Shown in pieces: positions 53,242-63,304 of a DNA stretch of 64,000 nt (position 1 is its first letter; every line of letters starts with the position of its first letter). This DNA is from Terana coerulea (lineage: Eukaryota > Basidiomycota > Agaricomycetes > Polyporales > Phanerochaetaceae). A program made the translations under genes and the position numbers. The notes under the pieces are model-generated. The model did no database searches. It saw only the letters and a list, made by a program, of their open reading frames with translations, and was not told the origin of the DNA. The stretch covers positions 62,001 to 126,000 of the forward strand of contig JAKOGH010000736.1 of NCBI GenBank assembly GCA_024811115.1, read 5' to 3'.

Positions 53242-53797
53242 TGTCACAATTTCCTCAGCGCTAGTCTACAGCGCTTAGAGTGTAACATCAAGTCATGGGA
53301 CATGTCAAGTCATCACACAGCATTACAAGATGCTAGATCAGTTTGCCATGTGCTTATCGCATAGACATCAGGGATATGCCTTATATGGACGTGAGGATCC
53401 AGGACTTTGGTCTGGAACTGTTCTGGACTATGACCTCAGTATGATGTCAGTATGACATCATGGACTGGTAGTGAACAGTAGCTCAATTAGGACATCTAGA
53501 TAGTGTTGATGTTAGCATGATAGCTAGGTCAGATCTGATAAGGGAGTTAGAGCGGTGGTATGCTCTGGAGCCTTAGTCAGACATCACCTGACTGTATCAG
53601 TCAGCATATGGTATTGAAGGTCTTAGATAGTGTCTGGGGCCCCTCTACATGTATATAAGGAGGCTGGTCTGTGGGCTAAACCCCAGACTCAACAACATCG
53701 TTGATTCAGATCCACTCTACTAGCTCTACTCAAGTCCCTCTGCTTTCCCCACCTCTTTCAAGTCATCCCAGCAGGTGAGTATTGTAGTTTTGTGATA
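53242..53797 (+). mobile_element. solo-LTR-like element, copy 2
   Basis: 556 bp, starts TGTCACAA and ends TTTTGTGATA, flanked by perfect 5-bp repeats attga (53237-53241, 53798-53802). TATATAAGG lies near 53652 with a pyrimidine-rich tail after it. The related Mutator-like copy at 56166-57120 has an uninterrupted gctatagaccatg at the same place, confirming both the insertion and its borders. Confidence 0.8.
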
Positions 53798-54270
53798 ATT
53801 GACCACGTTGCATGAGAGGCAAGCACAAGAATATTGAGGCAAACACCAGAGAGAGCTGAAAGGGGAGAAGAATGCGCAGAATGAAGAAAAGAGCGAGCAA
53901 GGATAGAGTGAGGGAGGTCGTCAACGTCCAACGCAAGCCCGAGAAGCATCATGTGCGAGTTATCTACACCTGGATGATCGAAAGTCACCAGACGTTCTAA
54001 CGCACCACTGTGCATCGATTTTCCGATCTCCGCACGGCAGGCCCTGCCTTGATGCCTTAGACACAGAATGGGAACAAGACTATCTGGTGAGTTTTCGTAG
54101 CCTGAATGCTCCTCGCTCGCACGTGATGCCTTCCTGAGCAAGAGAACATGTTGTGACACCTGTGCAACACCAGCTCACTCTCGCGAGTAGGACTCTCTGT
54201 ATATACTGCTGGTGGTTCTCACCTCATACAAGACAGTCACTGCTTAGTATATTCACTCAATTGATTCGAT

Positions 54271-54290
54271 GTATATATATATATATATAT
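54271..54290. repeat. (TA)n microsatellite
   Basis: Ten TA/AT units directly left of the hAT-like element's target duplication. Confidence 0.9.
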
Positions 54291-54298
54291 AGCACAGC

Positions 54299-55428
54299 TA
54301 ATGTCGCTGTAACTTGACTGGAAAGTTGCAAGTCATCAAAGTCAAGTCACACTGCAGTCAAGTCATGTCAATTCATTGGCTGATGCGTCGGCTTGACTTG
54401 GCTTCGACTTGACTTGTGACTGCAGTCACGACTGCATCCCGAATGGAAGGTACTGGTCACCCTTGGCACAAATTGTGCTTTACTATGACTGGCCCCACGT
54501 TTATAATTGAACCACCTTTTATAATTTCGCTTTCCTGCGCTCCCTTGCAACCCGTTGGTGCCTAGAATTTTTCTTCAGATCCTTGGGGATGATCCTAAGC
54601 GGCTGTGAAGTTGGTTTGTGCAATTTCGTGAACGGGAGGGATAGGAATTTTGGTAAAGCTTCGAATGACGGCCGTTTGCAAGAACCAGCCCATTTTGGCG
54701 CTAATCATCCTATCGACCAATCCGCATGCAGGATCATCGCTGAATTGGGGAATTCTGTGATGCCGCCCATAATTTTGAAAGGTGGGTTCTCTGAAAGAGC
54801 CACTCCCATTCGCCCCCTACACTCATCTTAAAAAATCAGAGAAAATACAGATGCGTGCGCAAGGCAGTATTGTACTGGTGTACCAGGATTTATGAGGAAA
54901 ATTGTAACGCGGGAGCAGCCCCTTAAAGAGTAGGAATCCTTATAAACGTGGGGCCAGTCATAGTATGGCCTCAAATGAGATAAATACTCACTGAGCCCAT
55001 TTGACATCATTTTCATGCATCTCTCATTTACTATATACCCTTTTGCGGCTGCGAGAGCACGCAACAACTGAGACTGCGAACATCAGCTTTAGGCGCCCAC
55101 CTGGAGCTGGTGCATAGATCAGCATTATTAGCGCCGCACGTTGATGGAGAAGCCGGTGCCATTTCCGACATTTGCAGTCAAATTTCACATCCCTGTAGCC
55201 ATACTATGTAGATAGAGCTACTAGGATATGCCATGAATAATCCATAGAGCATGCACCCACCCCAAAAATACAGGTATGTGGCTCAGAGGCTGTGGAACTC
55301 ACTCTGAAGTCAACTGAAGTTGCAGTCAAGTTGATTGGGAACGACTTGACTTGAGTTGACTGTCCTGAAAAGGATTAGTCTTTAAAAGTCAAGTCACAGT
55401 CAATTCAATTCAAGTTACGGCAATACTA
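54299..55428. mobile_element. hAT-like element with GACTTG/CAAGTC subterminal repeats
   Basis: Left end TAATGTCGCTGTAACTTG, inverted right end TAGTATTGCCGTAACTTG (13 of 18 match). A perfect 8-bp duplication agcacagc is at 54291-54298 and 55429-55436. Dense CAAGTC/GACTTG motifs lie within 130 bp of each end, as expected for transposase-binding sites. No transposase frame; non-autonomous. It contains the Tc1/mariner-like element at 54483-54963. Confidence 0.8.
54483..54963. mobile_element. Tc1/mariner-like MITE nested in hAT element
   Basis: CTATGACTGGCCCCACGTTT at 54483 is repeated inverted, ending at 54963; the perfect TIR is about 24 bp and ends ATAA. TA dinucleotides flank both ends (54481-54482, 54964-54965), the signature target of Tc1/mariner. 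481 bp, no ORF of note. Confidence 0.75.
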
Positions 55429-56165
55429 AGCACAGCTAAGCAGAACTCTAGTGAGATATGTGAAGCGGCGGGCCTTAGTGTCTTCATGTAAGGCGAAGGC
55501 TGCCCAAGCAAGGAATGACTGGTGGAGGGTATTTGAATGGGTCCTGCAGCTGATGAGGCATAATATGGGCCGTCAAGAGGCAGGCTTTCTATGTGTCAGG
55601 ACGTGAGGGCTTTGATTCACGCTATGAGCAAGGGAACTTGTCGCAGATAGTTGAGTAATGAAGAGAACCTAGCAATAGTAGGCACAGATATCAGTATAGA
55701 GGGTAGCAAAAGCTCGCTATGCTTTCCTGGAGCCTGAACACCCTTCCTGAACCTGGCCACTTGGCACTGTGTCTCGACTTCCTGATGCTCGCCACTACAC
55801 ACGCCCGTGATGTCTTCTAAAGGAGTGCACTGAGTTAGTTCTCAAGACATATACTGAGTGATTGCCTCACCTAATAGCTATTGAGTATCAATCAAGAGAG
55901 GTTTGGAAGGCTACACATGCCAGCAGAGCCAACTACGAGAGGCAATCAGTGTGAAGAAAGTCGAAGGTGGACAGAGGTGGACGGTGGTCACAGAGAAGCA
56001 TCACGTGCGAGCGAGCTACACCCGCTGGCTCAAAGTCACCAGACGTTCAGACGGGGAGCTCGACTTCGTTTTTACGATGTCCGATTGAGCGACCGAAAGC
56101 ATTGGGCTTTCGGAGTCTGAACCGCTCTAGAACGAGACTACCATTTCTGCAGAGTACGTCCATCC
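55429..56165. other. repeat-derived spacer with a diverged Mutator-like end
   Basis: The stretch at about 55984-56140 (gcatcacgtgcgagcgag..., gtcaccagacgttc, ending aacgagacta) resembles the right TIR of the two Mutator-like copies but is much more diverged. It is probably a third, older copy lacking its other end. The rest (55440-55880) shows no gene. Confidence 0.5.
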
Positions 56166-57120
56166 TAGTCTCGTTCCCATCCGTATCTATGACATTGGCC
56201 CTACGGGGCCTGCCGTGCGGAGATCGAAATGTCGATGCACGGTAATGTCATAGAACGTCTGGTCACTTCCGATCATCCAGGGTGTAGATCGCTCGCCGTG
56301 ATCGCACGCAAGCACTTTCGGTCTCTGCTCTCAAGTCTCGAGTCCTCCTGCACAGCGCATCTATGCTCATAATTTCCTTTGAAAAATGTGTATTGTATTG
56401 TAAAGTCACAGGCATTTGAATAGTTAAGGCCTAAGTTATGTCAAACAGCTTGAATTGTCCCAGAAGCAGTAGTATAAGCCATACTAGCACGCATACAGTC
56501 TCTCAGAATGAGCACTGACAGTTGTGAGATATTCTTGTGGGCCAAATGAGCAATGGGTGCAGGTAACTTGATGCTGGGAGAGGGAGGGAACAATGCAGGC
56601 GAGCTCGCGAAGAGGCCAAATATACAATGTCTGAGAAGAACAGTGGCATTCATAGCCTCGTCATTGTAACACATACCACTGGCACACGCATACCCACAGC
56701 GGTATATCCAGGCAGTCTCCTTACTCCGCAATGCTCACGTCCTCACGCCCTCGACACCTCTCAAAAACCGACCCACAGTAACTCTGTTCGGCGGAGGGTA
56801 TTTCCGGCACTGCTGCCTGCATTTGATGACGCTATAGACCATGTTGCGCGGGAAGCAGGAACAAATATGATAAGGTAAAGGCCAGAGAGAAATGCGAAAG
56901 AGAGAGAGCACCGAAAGAAAGACGGAAAGAGCGAGCAAGGATGGAGCGAGGAAGGTCGTCGACGTCCAACGCAAGCCCGAGAGGCGTCACGTGCGAGCGA
57001 TCTACACCTGGATGATCGGAAGTCACCAGACGTTCTAACGCATCACCGTGCATCGATTATTCGATCTCCGCACGGCAGGCCCCGCCTTGATGCCTTAGAC
57101 ACGGAATGGGAACGAGACTA
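56166..57120. mobile_element. Mutator-like element, copy 1 (uninterrupted)
   Basis: 955 bp. TIRs of about 140 bp (56166-56305 and 56983-57120 inverted) start TAGTCTCGTTCCCAT and share ggggcctgccgtgcggagat and agaacgtctggt. Target duplication gtccatcc (56158-56165, 57121-57128) is perfect. No transposase. It lies 154 bp beyond the stop codon of the ribose-5-phosphate isomerase gene and supplies the empty-site reference for the nested copy at 51450-54082. Confidence 0.82.
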
Positions 57121-57273
57121 GTCCATCCCGGGCAAGTGATACAGAGCGGTGCCATGTCGTCCAATCTGAGCAAGCGTAGAACGGATGGGTCTGGGACTCG
57201 ACAAGTTGCGCATCAATATTCTGGCCATGTAAATGCGTGTTAAATGTACACGTTTGCGATTTCTGCTTAGGAT

Positions 57274-58789
57274 CTAGTTTATACATTGGTACTCACTGCT
57301 TCCGCATTCCCTACTCAGACATACATCATTGCCCCCGAGTGAAGATGCAGGCTGCGGTACGACACCCGTGTCTATGTCCTGCACACCCGCCGGCAAGCGG
57401 GTCGATGTCGTACCCTCGGCACCCTCGGCACTCATCGCACCCGTGCCCGCAGCTGCACTATTCGTAGCCTCGGCTATGATTATTGATCTCTTAGTGCTGT
57501 GTGTCTGAACCACAGCTATAGAGACTTACTTGCTAGCGGATCCTTGGGCCGTGCGACAGCGGCATCGGGCTGAGGCGAGGCTGGCGGTTGATAATGTTCT
57601 GAATGTCCGTCATGCCATTTCGCAGTAACAGAGCCGTCCTAGCGGGCGAAGAATATCGTAAGTTCGCAATGATCACGACGGATGCGGATAGCATAGAAGT
57701 ACCTCGTTGCCGAAGTATACTGCCTTGGCCATGTGACAGAACAGGCCGACTTCTACGACGCCGGTGAGCATCTTTATCCTAGTCAGAAGCTAGACCATGT
57801 AATAGCCATAGATTAGTCTCCCGTCGACTAGATAGCGACTGGTGCGCACCGTCAATGGGTCCTTCATCTCCTCCTCCGGGAACGGCGCATCGATGACAAA
57901 GTTGCCGTTGTCGCTGACGATGGGCCCCGCCTTCATCTTCGCCATGCGGAGCTTCGGGCTCGGCGAACCGAGCGTCCGAAGGTTGTGCAGTACCTTCGCG
58001 TAGGCAAAAGGGGCCACCTCGACGGGGACGCCCTGCTTCCACTGCAGGACATGCACGGGTCAGGCAGAACGAGCGCAGCATGGGAGGAGGAAAGCGTACG
58101 GTGGTGCCCAGCACGGCGGAATTCTTGCGGTAGTCTGCCACGATCACCCAGGTGTCGGCGGCCTCCGCGAGGACCTTCTCGCGTAGATGGCAAGCACCGC
58201 CGCCCTTGATGCAGTTCAGGTCTGTGTCGACTCTAGGTAGATAGTCAGCACGTCGGTTAATGCAGTGGGACCGCTCGAAGGTAGCAGAAGCTGACCCAAT
58301 GTAAAGCAGTACTCACTCGTCAGCACCGTCAATTGTAACGTCGAGGTGGGGGTACTGGTCTACGTCTCCGAGGCGCAGTTGAGCGTCGACAATGAGTTCT
58401 TTACTTTGGAACCTAGTTGCGGAAATTGGTGATAGCATTAGTAGTCCTGGGTGGTGAACGCACCAGTAGGTATGAAGACCCGATCCTTGTTCACTTCTGG
58501 TCCTTGCGCAACAATGCGTTCTACGACGTATGGTACCGTTGAGCCCGAGCCAATGCCAATAACCTGCCAGGCGAAGGCTATGAGCACGAGCATTTCCTTT
58601 GTGTCCCCTCCCGCGTTCTCGACTGCACCCCAATCAGAACAGCAGACTGCGCACCTGGCATTCCTTGGAGACATGTTTGTCGACTGCCGTCCAGGCAGCT
58701 AGCCGTTTCGCGCCCTCTATTATGTTAGTCGGCGCGGCGACCTCGACGTGACTGACGGGCACGGTATTGACGCCTCTGTTAGGGACCAT
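57274..58789 (-). CDS. RKI1: ribose-5-phosphate isomerase A
   Basis: Interconverts ribose-5-phosphate and ribulose-5-phosphate in the cytosolic non-oxidative pentose phosphate pathway. Exons: 58789-58655, 58563-58464, 58412-58317, 58232-58100, 58041-57850, 57789-57703, 57638-57530, 57473-57274. RpiA motifs: VIGIGSGSTVPYVVERI, the catalytic DVTIDGADEVD, CIKGGGACHLREKVLAEAAD, VGLFCHMAKAVYFGNE. A T-run slip at the exon 2/3 junction (one T missing in TGGTTTCC) must be bridged. After the normal end (FGNEDGSV) the frame runs about 90 residues further through a low-complexity Ala/Gly/Thr tail to TAA at 57274. If real it is an unusual extension; the last exon boundaries are my least certain call. Confidence 0.88.
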
Positions 58790-59194
58790 GGGGCGTACGG
58801 GGAGTGGGTATTCGGCATCTGCGTGAGTGCTAACGCGGCGAGCTTATATGAGAGGGTGGTCGTCTAGCGAGATGAAGAAGCAGACACACGAGACTCCGGG
58901 TAGTACGACTGGTGGAATCGGCATTCTTTGGGAGTAGGTTCGAGTTCGGCAGGTTCTATCCCTGGATGTCTGCTGTGCGGCGTCGTGGCAAGGCAGGACG
59001 GAGACGTAGGGGAGCGAGCGGAGGGGTATTAAAGCAGGGGCGAGACGGCGAACGTGGGCCAAAGCGGTAGTGCGACTCATCGCCTGTTTTGTGCTTTACT
59101 CCCACTCTCCTCGGTACTCGGTCCAGCACGGCGTACGCTCTTACTCTCACCGTCGCTGTCAACTGCTGCACTCCGATAGCCCCTTGCTGTGAAG
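58790..59194. promoter_or_regulatory. divergent promoter of RKI1 and TFB5
   Basis: 405 bp between the two start codons. No specific motif recognised. Confidence 0.4.
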
Positions 59195-59546
59195 ATGAAG
59201 GCTATTCGCAGTATGTTACTCGGGTGGCCGTCTTGACATTATCTCACGGGGTCCGCTAGGCGTGCTCTTCACCTGGTCCGTCTACCTCCCTGGCTTCCGC
59301 CCATTGATGTTCATTTAGTCCTTCACCCGCAGTGATTCTGCGGTCAAGCAGATTTTACTCACTATGAACGAGAAGCAGTCGTTCATTATTGAGGACCTTG
59401 ACGACAACCATCTAGTGATAAAAGCGGATGAGGAATGGCGGGTCCGAAGGGAGCTCGAAGCTGAGGCATGTACCTGAGACAATGTGGATGGCTTATCACT
59501 GATAGTAATTCCGCAGCTCGAGAAAAACACGTACAGCTTGGAGTAA
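59195..59546 (+). CDS. TFB5: TFIIH subunit Tfb5 (TTDA/p8)
   Basis: Exons 59195-59210, 59260-59275, 59333-59465 and 59517-59546 give 64 residues, close to the roughly 70 of the family. Sequence landmarks: MKAIRGVLFTCD, AVKQILLTMNE, SFIIEDLDDNHLVIK, and LEKNTYSLE at the end. Tfb5 stabilises the Tfb2/p52 subunit of TFIIH and supports nucleotide-excision repair and transcription. The last intron starts GC (GAG|GCATGT) and ends CCGCAG, a GC-AG intron; two first exons of only 16 nt explain why ORF scans miss this gene. Confidence 0.85.
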
Positions 59547-60267
59547 AGCTGCGCTCTTCTGTCCCTGAGATGGCTTCTCGGTGCCAATGGATTCAACGCC
59601 TTGCCCTGGACTCAACATAACCACCCTTTCACTTTCACCCATTGGCTCCCCTTACCAAAAGACAGCGCCGTGCACTTGACCTCGAGCTCAGATTAACAAT
59701 ATAGCTGCCCCTCGTCTCAGGCTATCATATACCCGCCCCGTGCTGCATGCCATCTACAGCAGCTCTTTCGACGACATCAATATCTGGAAAAGGGATCCGG
59801 AACCGCCTTACTTTGGTATATTCTGTACACAGCATGCGGGTTGGTTCATACGGGGCCGCAATGATACAGAGGCTGAGATGTAGGCCTTCGTTACGCGTAG
59901 AGGGAAGCTTAGCACCTACGTACACCCATTAGAAGTTAACTATATTATTTGCAGTGCATTTTCCCAACGATGACGGATGGAGGGTTAAAATATGTACGCG
60001 AGCTGGTGTGTCCCTACACGCAGTGCGTATCCCTCCAGTATAATGGGTGTAACCACAAGATACTTGACTGCACTGTCACTGATCGACAGCCGGTCGAGAT
60101 AAACGTGAAGAAATATACAGGCACACGCAAAGGCATTGAATTTCAGCAGAAACACGGGGTTAGCCTAAGCTACAGGTTCCTGAGTGCTGCCAAAGCCATG
60201 GTACGAACTTTCGCGGTGATCGAGGTTAGCCTGACTGGAGCGTCTTGCGCTGTTGGTATGAAGCAAA
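59547..60267. other. intergenic, no gene seen
   Basis: 720 bp between the Tfb5 stop and the Med8 stop, so it holds two 3' UTRs. A long plus-strand ORF (59949-60863) runs into Med8 as an antisense shadow and is not called. Confidence 0.45.
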
Positions 60268-61230
60268 CTAGCCCTGCGCCATTGGTGTTGCTGTCGATGG
60301 ATGGCCTGGTGCACTGTGTTCTGGCGGATGCGGCGTGCCCGCAGGAGACGGAGTGTGGTCCGCTCCATTTCCAAGCACCTCTTCTAGTTCCTGGTCGTCC
60401 TCGCTCTCGTTGCTCTCCTCATCCTCCCGTTCGTCTGCCCCTCTGCCCTCGTCCTCACTCTGGCCCTCACCTTCTCCGTCCACATTCATCTCCACGTCGT
60501 CATTCACCTGCCTTGGATCCCAATCCAACTCCTCTGGTTCCTCCACGTCAACCTCGACGCGTGCCTTCCAGTCGTACTTTTCGCGGAGAAGTGCAACGGC
60601 GCGGACTGCACGGTCTACGCGTTCGTCGTGTTGCACGCGGATCTCCTCACATTCGCGCAGGACATCGGAGTATTCTGGTTTCTTCTCTTGTGCAGCGTAT
60701 CGAGAGAGGGGCGCGGGCGCGGTGCCAGAGCTGGCACTTGCGCTCGCCATGCCGAGCACGCCGAGGGACCCCCGCGTTCGCATGTGTTCCGCAAGGTGCC
60801 GGACAGTCTCGTTCTCGAGCTTCAGCACGTCCGTCGTCTGCTGGTTTCGCAGCAGCGGTATGAGGTCGTTGTCCAGCTGTGCATCTGACATCGGCACGCT
60901 GGGATGCAGAGCAAGCCGTTCGTACGGATTTACTGGGGCTTGTGTTCCACCGTGGCCATTCACCCGCGTCACATTGGCGGCGACGGCGGCGACGTTGGGA
61001 CCGACGAGAGACATGGACAGATTATGCGACTGCGAGAGAAGAATGGTGTATTTTGAGAGGATATCTGGCCAAGCAGGCATGGCATTCTGCCCTCCGGCCT
61101 CGATCGTCCACTGCAGAGCTTGGATAGATTCGACCATAGAGTTGATCTTTGAGCGAAGGGACTCAAGCTGGGCAACTGGGAGAGAAGCGACCTGCAGCGC
61201 GGGATTTGGAGTCTGAGAAGTCGATGCCAT
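60268..61230 (-). CDS. MED8: Mediator complex subunit 8
   Basis: 320 residues, no intron. N-terminal Med8 helices: LESLRSKINSMVESIQALQW, MPAWPDILSKYTILLSQSHNLSMSL, then YERLALHPSVPMSDAQLDN and LLRNQQTTDVLKLEN. The C-terminal third is acidic and disordered (DGEGEGQSEDEGRG, NESEDDQELEE). Med8 sits in the Mediator head with Med18/Med20 and TBP contact. The frame is open 225 bp upstream of the chosen ATG (61230), but that part lacks family similarity. It is divergent from the HMG-box gene with 230 bp between starts. Confidence 0.85.
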   Translation of the reverse strand: MASTSQTPNPALQVASLPVAQLESLRSKINSMVESIQALQWTIEAGGQNAMPAWPDILSKYTILLSQSHNLSMSLVGPNVAAVAANVTRVNGHGGTQAPVNPYERLALHPSVPMSDAQLDNDLIPLLRNQQTTDVLKLENETVRHLAEHMRTRGSLGVLGMASASASSGTAPAPLSRYAAQEKKPEYSDVLRECEEIRVQHDERVDRAVRAVALLREKYDWKARVEVDVEEPEELDWDPRQVNDDVEMNVDGEGEGQSEDEGRGADEREDEESNESEDDQELEEVLGNGADHTPSPAGTPHPPEHSAPGHPSTATPMAQG

Positions 61231-61460
61231 GTCTGCACACTTCAGGCGAGGCGTGCGTCGCTGGTACGGAGTGTCGGGACCGTCGAAGGCAAAGCGAAGT
61301 CTGCTAGAGTCTGCCGAGCTCACGTGTCGGGAACGGCGGTGACCCAGACGCCCACACCAAATACCGACAAATACCGCTTCCGCGCAGAGTTCAAGTTGGG
61401 CTCGGCTCGAGCTGTATTCTCTTTCGCTTTCTCCATCTCCTCCTTGTCGTCGCACACGCT

Positions 61461-62525
61461 ATGTTATCTCTTCTCGTACAACGGGCCGTCTTGCGGGTGT
61501 CCGCGCTGTCGGGCTCGCTGCTCCTGAGGTCGCATGTGCCAGCAGTTGCGTCCGCGATCGTGTCGCGCTCGTTCGTGACAACACCTCAGCTCGCGTTCCC
61601 AAGCGCAGCGACCAATACGACCAAGCCCAAGAAGGCGGGCACAGCCTCCAAGGCTACCACGACGAGCAAGGCCGCCCCTAAGCGCAAGACAGCGGCGAAG
61701 AAACCCGCTGCTAAGAAGCCTACGAAGAGAGTCGCGCCCAAGAAGCCCGTTGCCAAAAAAGCCGGCCAAGCCGAAGAGTATGTGCGCAAGACGACATCGG
61801 TGGCGTAGGCTGATGCGACGCATTCACAGAACTGGACATTGCGCCTGAGGACAAGCCACCTAAGGGCGCCCTCACAGCGTTCATTAGCTTCGCTCTAGCC
61901 TATAGGAAAAAGCACGCCACGCCCAATACTGTAGGCCTTGTCGGCAACCAAGCCATGATGCGCGATGCGGGCGCGGCGTGGAGGGCCCTGAGCGACGAAG
62001 AAAAGCAGGTGTGTTTCGTGTCACCCGTGAGTCTAGCGGTGACTCACCGCCGCTTGCAGCCTTACCTCGACGCCTACGCCGTGGACCTGGCGGCTGCCAA
62101 AGTGCGCATGGAGCAATACCTGAAGACTGTCGACCCCAAGATTATCATGGCGCTGAACAAAAGCCTCAAAGCGAAGGGCCGTCGTAGGATTCTGAATCCT
62201 TACAACAAGCGACCTTCGACAGGCTTCCTCCGGTAAGTATCTTAGCCCTACTCTCGTACAACGTATCTTCATTAGCAATGTCGCGAACAGCTTTATGGCC
62301 GAATTCCGGCCGAAGTATCTTGAGGAGAACCCGACTGCCCCTATTCCAGATGTAGCACGCGCGGCGGGTGCTGCTTGAGAAACTTGTCTGAGCAAGAGAA
62401 AGCGGTGCGCCGTGCAAATTCTTGTCTGTACTCCTTATGCTGACGATTTATTACAGCGCCACTTGAACGCAGCAGCCAGTGCTCTCGAAGCATGGAAGGC
62501 TGCTCAGCCCCAGCCCGAAGCCTAA
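61461..62525 (+). CDS. mitochondrial two-HMG-box protein (Abf2/TFAM-like)
   Basis: Exons 61461-61777, 61830-62008, 62060-62232, 62276 to about 62408, and a last exon ending 62525. The N-terminus is a plausible mitochondrial presequence (MLSLLVQRAVLRVSALSGSL). A histone-H1-like Lys/Ala/Pro linker follows (KKPAAKKPTKRVAPKK...). Box 1: ALTAFISFALAYRKK...AAWRALSDEEKQPYLDAYA. Box 2: VANSFMAEFRPKYLEEN...RNLSEQEKARHLNAAASALEAW. Abf2/TFAM proteins package mtDNA. Single-base slips are needed at the exon 1/2 join (61830) and near 62376. Without the second, translation would stop at 62380 inside box 2. The third intron-like segment (62009-62059) is a multiple of three and could be retained. Confidence 0.78.
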
Positions 62526-63304
62526 AGCTCCTCATCGACCCCAGCTTGCTGGTATTCTACCCATTGCTTCATGGTCGACCGCCCAGTAGAATGACCATAC
62601 ACCAGCAATGTTGCCTAACCCTATTGATGCTCTACTCAGCACATACAGTCTTTCCATACCGCCGTCGTCCGCACTTACCTACCTTCTTGTCTACTGTATT
62701 ATCGCGCTTGAAGAGCCTATTCCATTGATTCATTTAGTAGTGCCTTACAAGTCTTGGTCTGCCTAAACAGTCTCCAAACGTTGTCTATATGGGTACAGAT
62801 ACATTCATGATGTTGACCAAGGGCGTACATAATTCAGCCAGAAGGATCCCTGACGGGTTGATAATACTCGCATCGGTGTCCAGCCTGGCACATCGCAACA
62901 TAGATACCGTGAAACAACTGTGCATAGACGTCCATCAAACACATAAATCAAGGACCGGCGAGAACAGTAAGGGCGTGAAACGCTGGTGGAAGGAGTGGCG
63001 CAGCGGGAATAATGGTGGGGGTATATATGTATACCGGGTTGCAGAATGGGAAGGGCGACGCAAGTGGAGGAAGACAACTGCAAGCAAAGCGACGAACGAG
63101 AGGGTACGTAGAGTGAGGTCGGGGAAGGTGAACTAGGGGAAAGCAGTAAATAGAGCTAGCTCTAGATTACGAGATGATAAAAGAACCGACTCATTGTCCC
63201 GCGAAACTAAACCAACCAAGTCAACGACCGAATGACCAGCTTCATAATCACATTGATTTATCCGGGTTATGGCACAGCGCGACAGTAGCAGCCCCTACTT
63301 TCGC
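62526..63304. other. intergenic, convergent 3' flanks
   Basis: 780 bp between the HMG-box stop and the Rax1-like stop. An ORF at 62789-63136 has no recognised domain. Confidence 0.4.

Larger units (their letters stand above)
51450..54082. mobile_element. Mutator-like element, copy 2, with nested insertions
   Basis: Termini TAGTCTTGTTCC...GGAACAAGACTA with TIRs of about 140 bp match the element at 56166-57120. It is flanked by 9-bp repeats tctagtgag (51441-51449) and tctggtgag (54083-54091), one mismatch. Internal sequence at 52672-53241 and 53798-53990 is colinear with 56270-57000. It is interrupted twice: by the element at 51555-52662 and by the LTR-like element at 53242-53797. No transposase is seen, so it is non-autonomous. 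Original length is about 0.96 kb. Confidence 0.8.

Noticed and set aside
53757..54159. 133-codon minus-strand ORF inside the Mutator-like element, similar to 56832-57053
   Set aside because: Similarity reflects the two element copies; it overlaps the TIR, has no transposase motif and crosses an LTR border.
59949..60863. 304-codon ORF on the plus strand
   Set aside because: It is antisense to the Med8 acidic region; composition mirrors Med8 codons.
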